Shown piece by piece: positions 5,067 through 5,760 of a stretch of DNA of 5,760 nucleotides. Origin of the DNA: Syntrophaceae bacterium UBA6255 (GTDB lineage Bacteria > Desulfobacterota > Syntrophia > Syntrophales > Smithellaceae); assembly GCA_002441205.1 (NCBI GenBank), contig DJVN01000208.1:1-5760 (forward strand), written 5' to 3'. The translations under genes and the position numbers were made by a program. The notes beneath the pieces are model-generated. The model did not search any database and was not told where the DNA came from. It was given only the letters and a program-made list of their open reading frames with translations. Numbering within the stretch: the stretch's first letter is position 1; each line of letters opens with the position of its first letter.

Positions 5067-5669
5067 CTAAAATATATCATTTAGGAAAAAAATATTAATA
5101 TCTTTTGCAACTGATTCAAGCCAATTATTGCGTTGCTTTTCGGTGTTGTTGACGATGACATTGAACATTCGGCGATGAAAATTAGTAATGCCGCAAAGAC
5201 CGAAGATGCAGTTTTTCCAGATTGTTTCCAACGGATCACCGAAAACATTTTGCTCTCTTTGAGTCTTCGTGTTGGAAGTATTGTAAACTAGTGCAGCTTT
5301 TGCCTTGAGCAGGCCTCGCGGAACGCCCTCGCCCGAATCGCCTTCCAGAAATTCGTAGGCGACACCGGGACGAATCACACGATCAACCCAGCCTTTCAGA
5401 ATTGCCGGAGGTTGCCCCCACCAGTTGGGATGAATAATGATTATCCCATCCGCTTCAGCAATTTCTGCACAATGCTTTTTGATTTTGTCAGGCAGTCTAG
5501 TATCTTCAGGTATTTCTTTTGCCGGGAGTAGCGGGTCGAATTTTTCCTTATAGAGATCATGAAATATTACTTTATGTCCGTTGGATTTTAGTGTCTCAAC
5601 CGCCGTTTTGGCAATGGCGTGATTGAAACTTTTCAGATCAGGATGGGCAAGGATTATGGAAATAACCAT
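5067..5669 (-). CDS. NAD(P)H dehydrogenase (quinone)-type flavoprotein, Flavodoxin_2 fold
   Basis: This 200-residue protein belongs to the MdaB/KefF/NQO1-like family of cytoplasmic flavoproteins, which reduce quinones by two electrons using NAD(P)H. The flavin phosphate-binding segment AHPDLKSFNHA is at 8-18. The diagnostic HPNWWGQPPAILKGWVDRV is at 80-98, with PGVAYEF at 101-107. The GLLKAKAALVYNTSN strand follows at 119-133. The length matches the family. Whether it is a free quinone reductase or a KefF-like partner of an ion channel cannot be told, since no transporter gene is adjacent. The ATG at 5669 has only a weak AAGAAA as ribosome binding site. No good promoter is visible before the repeat at the window edge. 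The stop is TAG at 5067-5069. Confidence 0.9.
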   Translation of the reverse strand: MVISIILAHPDLKSFNHAIAKTAVETLKSNGHKVIFHDLYKEKFDPLLPAKEIPEDTRLPDKIKKHCAEIAEADGIIIIHPNWWGQPPAILKGWVDRVIRPGVAYEFLEGDSGEGVPRGLLKAKAALVYNTSNTKTQREQNVFGDPLETIWKNCIFGLCGITNFHRRMFNVIVNNTEKQRNNWLESVAKDINIFFLNDIF

Positions 5670-5736
5670 ATTAATTTCTTAAAATGAAGGTTTATTAAAA
5701 AATTTCGATGGCCAGAGTAAAACACCGCAAAGAAGA

Positions 5737-5760
5737 ACTGGATTCCCGCCTTCGCGAGAA
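5737..5760. repeat. Partial copy of a GC-rich interspersed repeat, cut by the window edge
   Basis: The sequence starts ACTGGATTCCCGCC, the same kind of end seen in the repeat at 2565-2632. It folds into a hairpin, TTCCCGC (5743-5749) with GCGAGAA (5754-5760), with one mismatch and a CTTC loop. The rest lies beyond the window. Confidence 0.6.

Noticed and set aside
5708..5760. Plus-strand ATG followed by an open frame (MARVKHRKEEL) to the window edge
   Set aside because: No ribosome binding site is visible, and the frame runs into the interspersed repeat.
1..5760. CRISPR array, tRNA, rRNA, phage or defence system
   Set aside because: No regularly spaced direct repeats, no cloverleaf or rRNA signature, and no nuclease, integrase, transposase or toxin-antitoxin pair was recognised.

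Overview
The window reads as ordinary bacterial chromosome. Intermediate base composition, AGGAGG-type ribosome binding sites, TTG and GTG starts, and two families of short interspersed palindromic repeats of a kind I associate with Deltaproteobacteria (Desulfobacterota, for example Syntrophus/Smithella-like anaerobes) suggest that group. This is an inference from style, not an identification. I see no rRNA, tRNA, CRISPR array, transposase or phage gene.

Layout from left to right. Bases 1-143 are an AT-rich leader, possibly preceded by the last codons of an upstream gene. A small basic protein with a Rho_N/SAP-like domain (144-509, +) follows. It ends convergently with a VKOR-DsbA fusion thiol oxidase (704-1747, -), with an 11-bp perfect stem-loop between them. 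A divergent control region (1748-1996) with two good sigma70-like promoters, a 14-bp palindrome and a GC-rich hairpin leads to a short flavodoxin (1997-2452, +). A 68-bp interspersed repeat separates this from a minus-strand run: a small Cys-rich zinc-ribbon protein (2647-2838), a cupin (2883-3218) and a short-chain dehydrogenase (3416-4204). A 127-bp MITE-like inverted-repeat element lies between cupin and dehydrogenase and supplies two bases of the dehydrogenase stop codon. After a 325-bp gene-free stretch come a secreted two-EF-hand protein (4530-4829, -) with its own promoter, and an NAD(P)H:quinone oxidoreductase of the flavodoxin fold (5067-5669, -). The window ends inside another copy of a GC-rich interspersed repeat.

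How the genes fit together. Most appear to be single-gene units. The only convincing operon is cupin plus zinc-ribbon protein (44-bp gap, good ribosome binding sites on both). A redox theme is visible: quinone-linked thiol oxidation, a flavodoxin, an NAD(P)H:quinone reductase and an NADP-type dehydrogenase. Spacing and separate promoters give no evidence that they form one pathway. I found no new multi-gene system. The most noteworthy items are the MITE-like element reaching into the dehydrogenase stop codon, the Rho_N plus L29-like architecture of the first gene, the small zinc-ribbon gene, and the operator-like symmetry around the VKOR and flavodoxin promoters.
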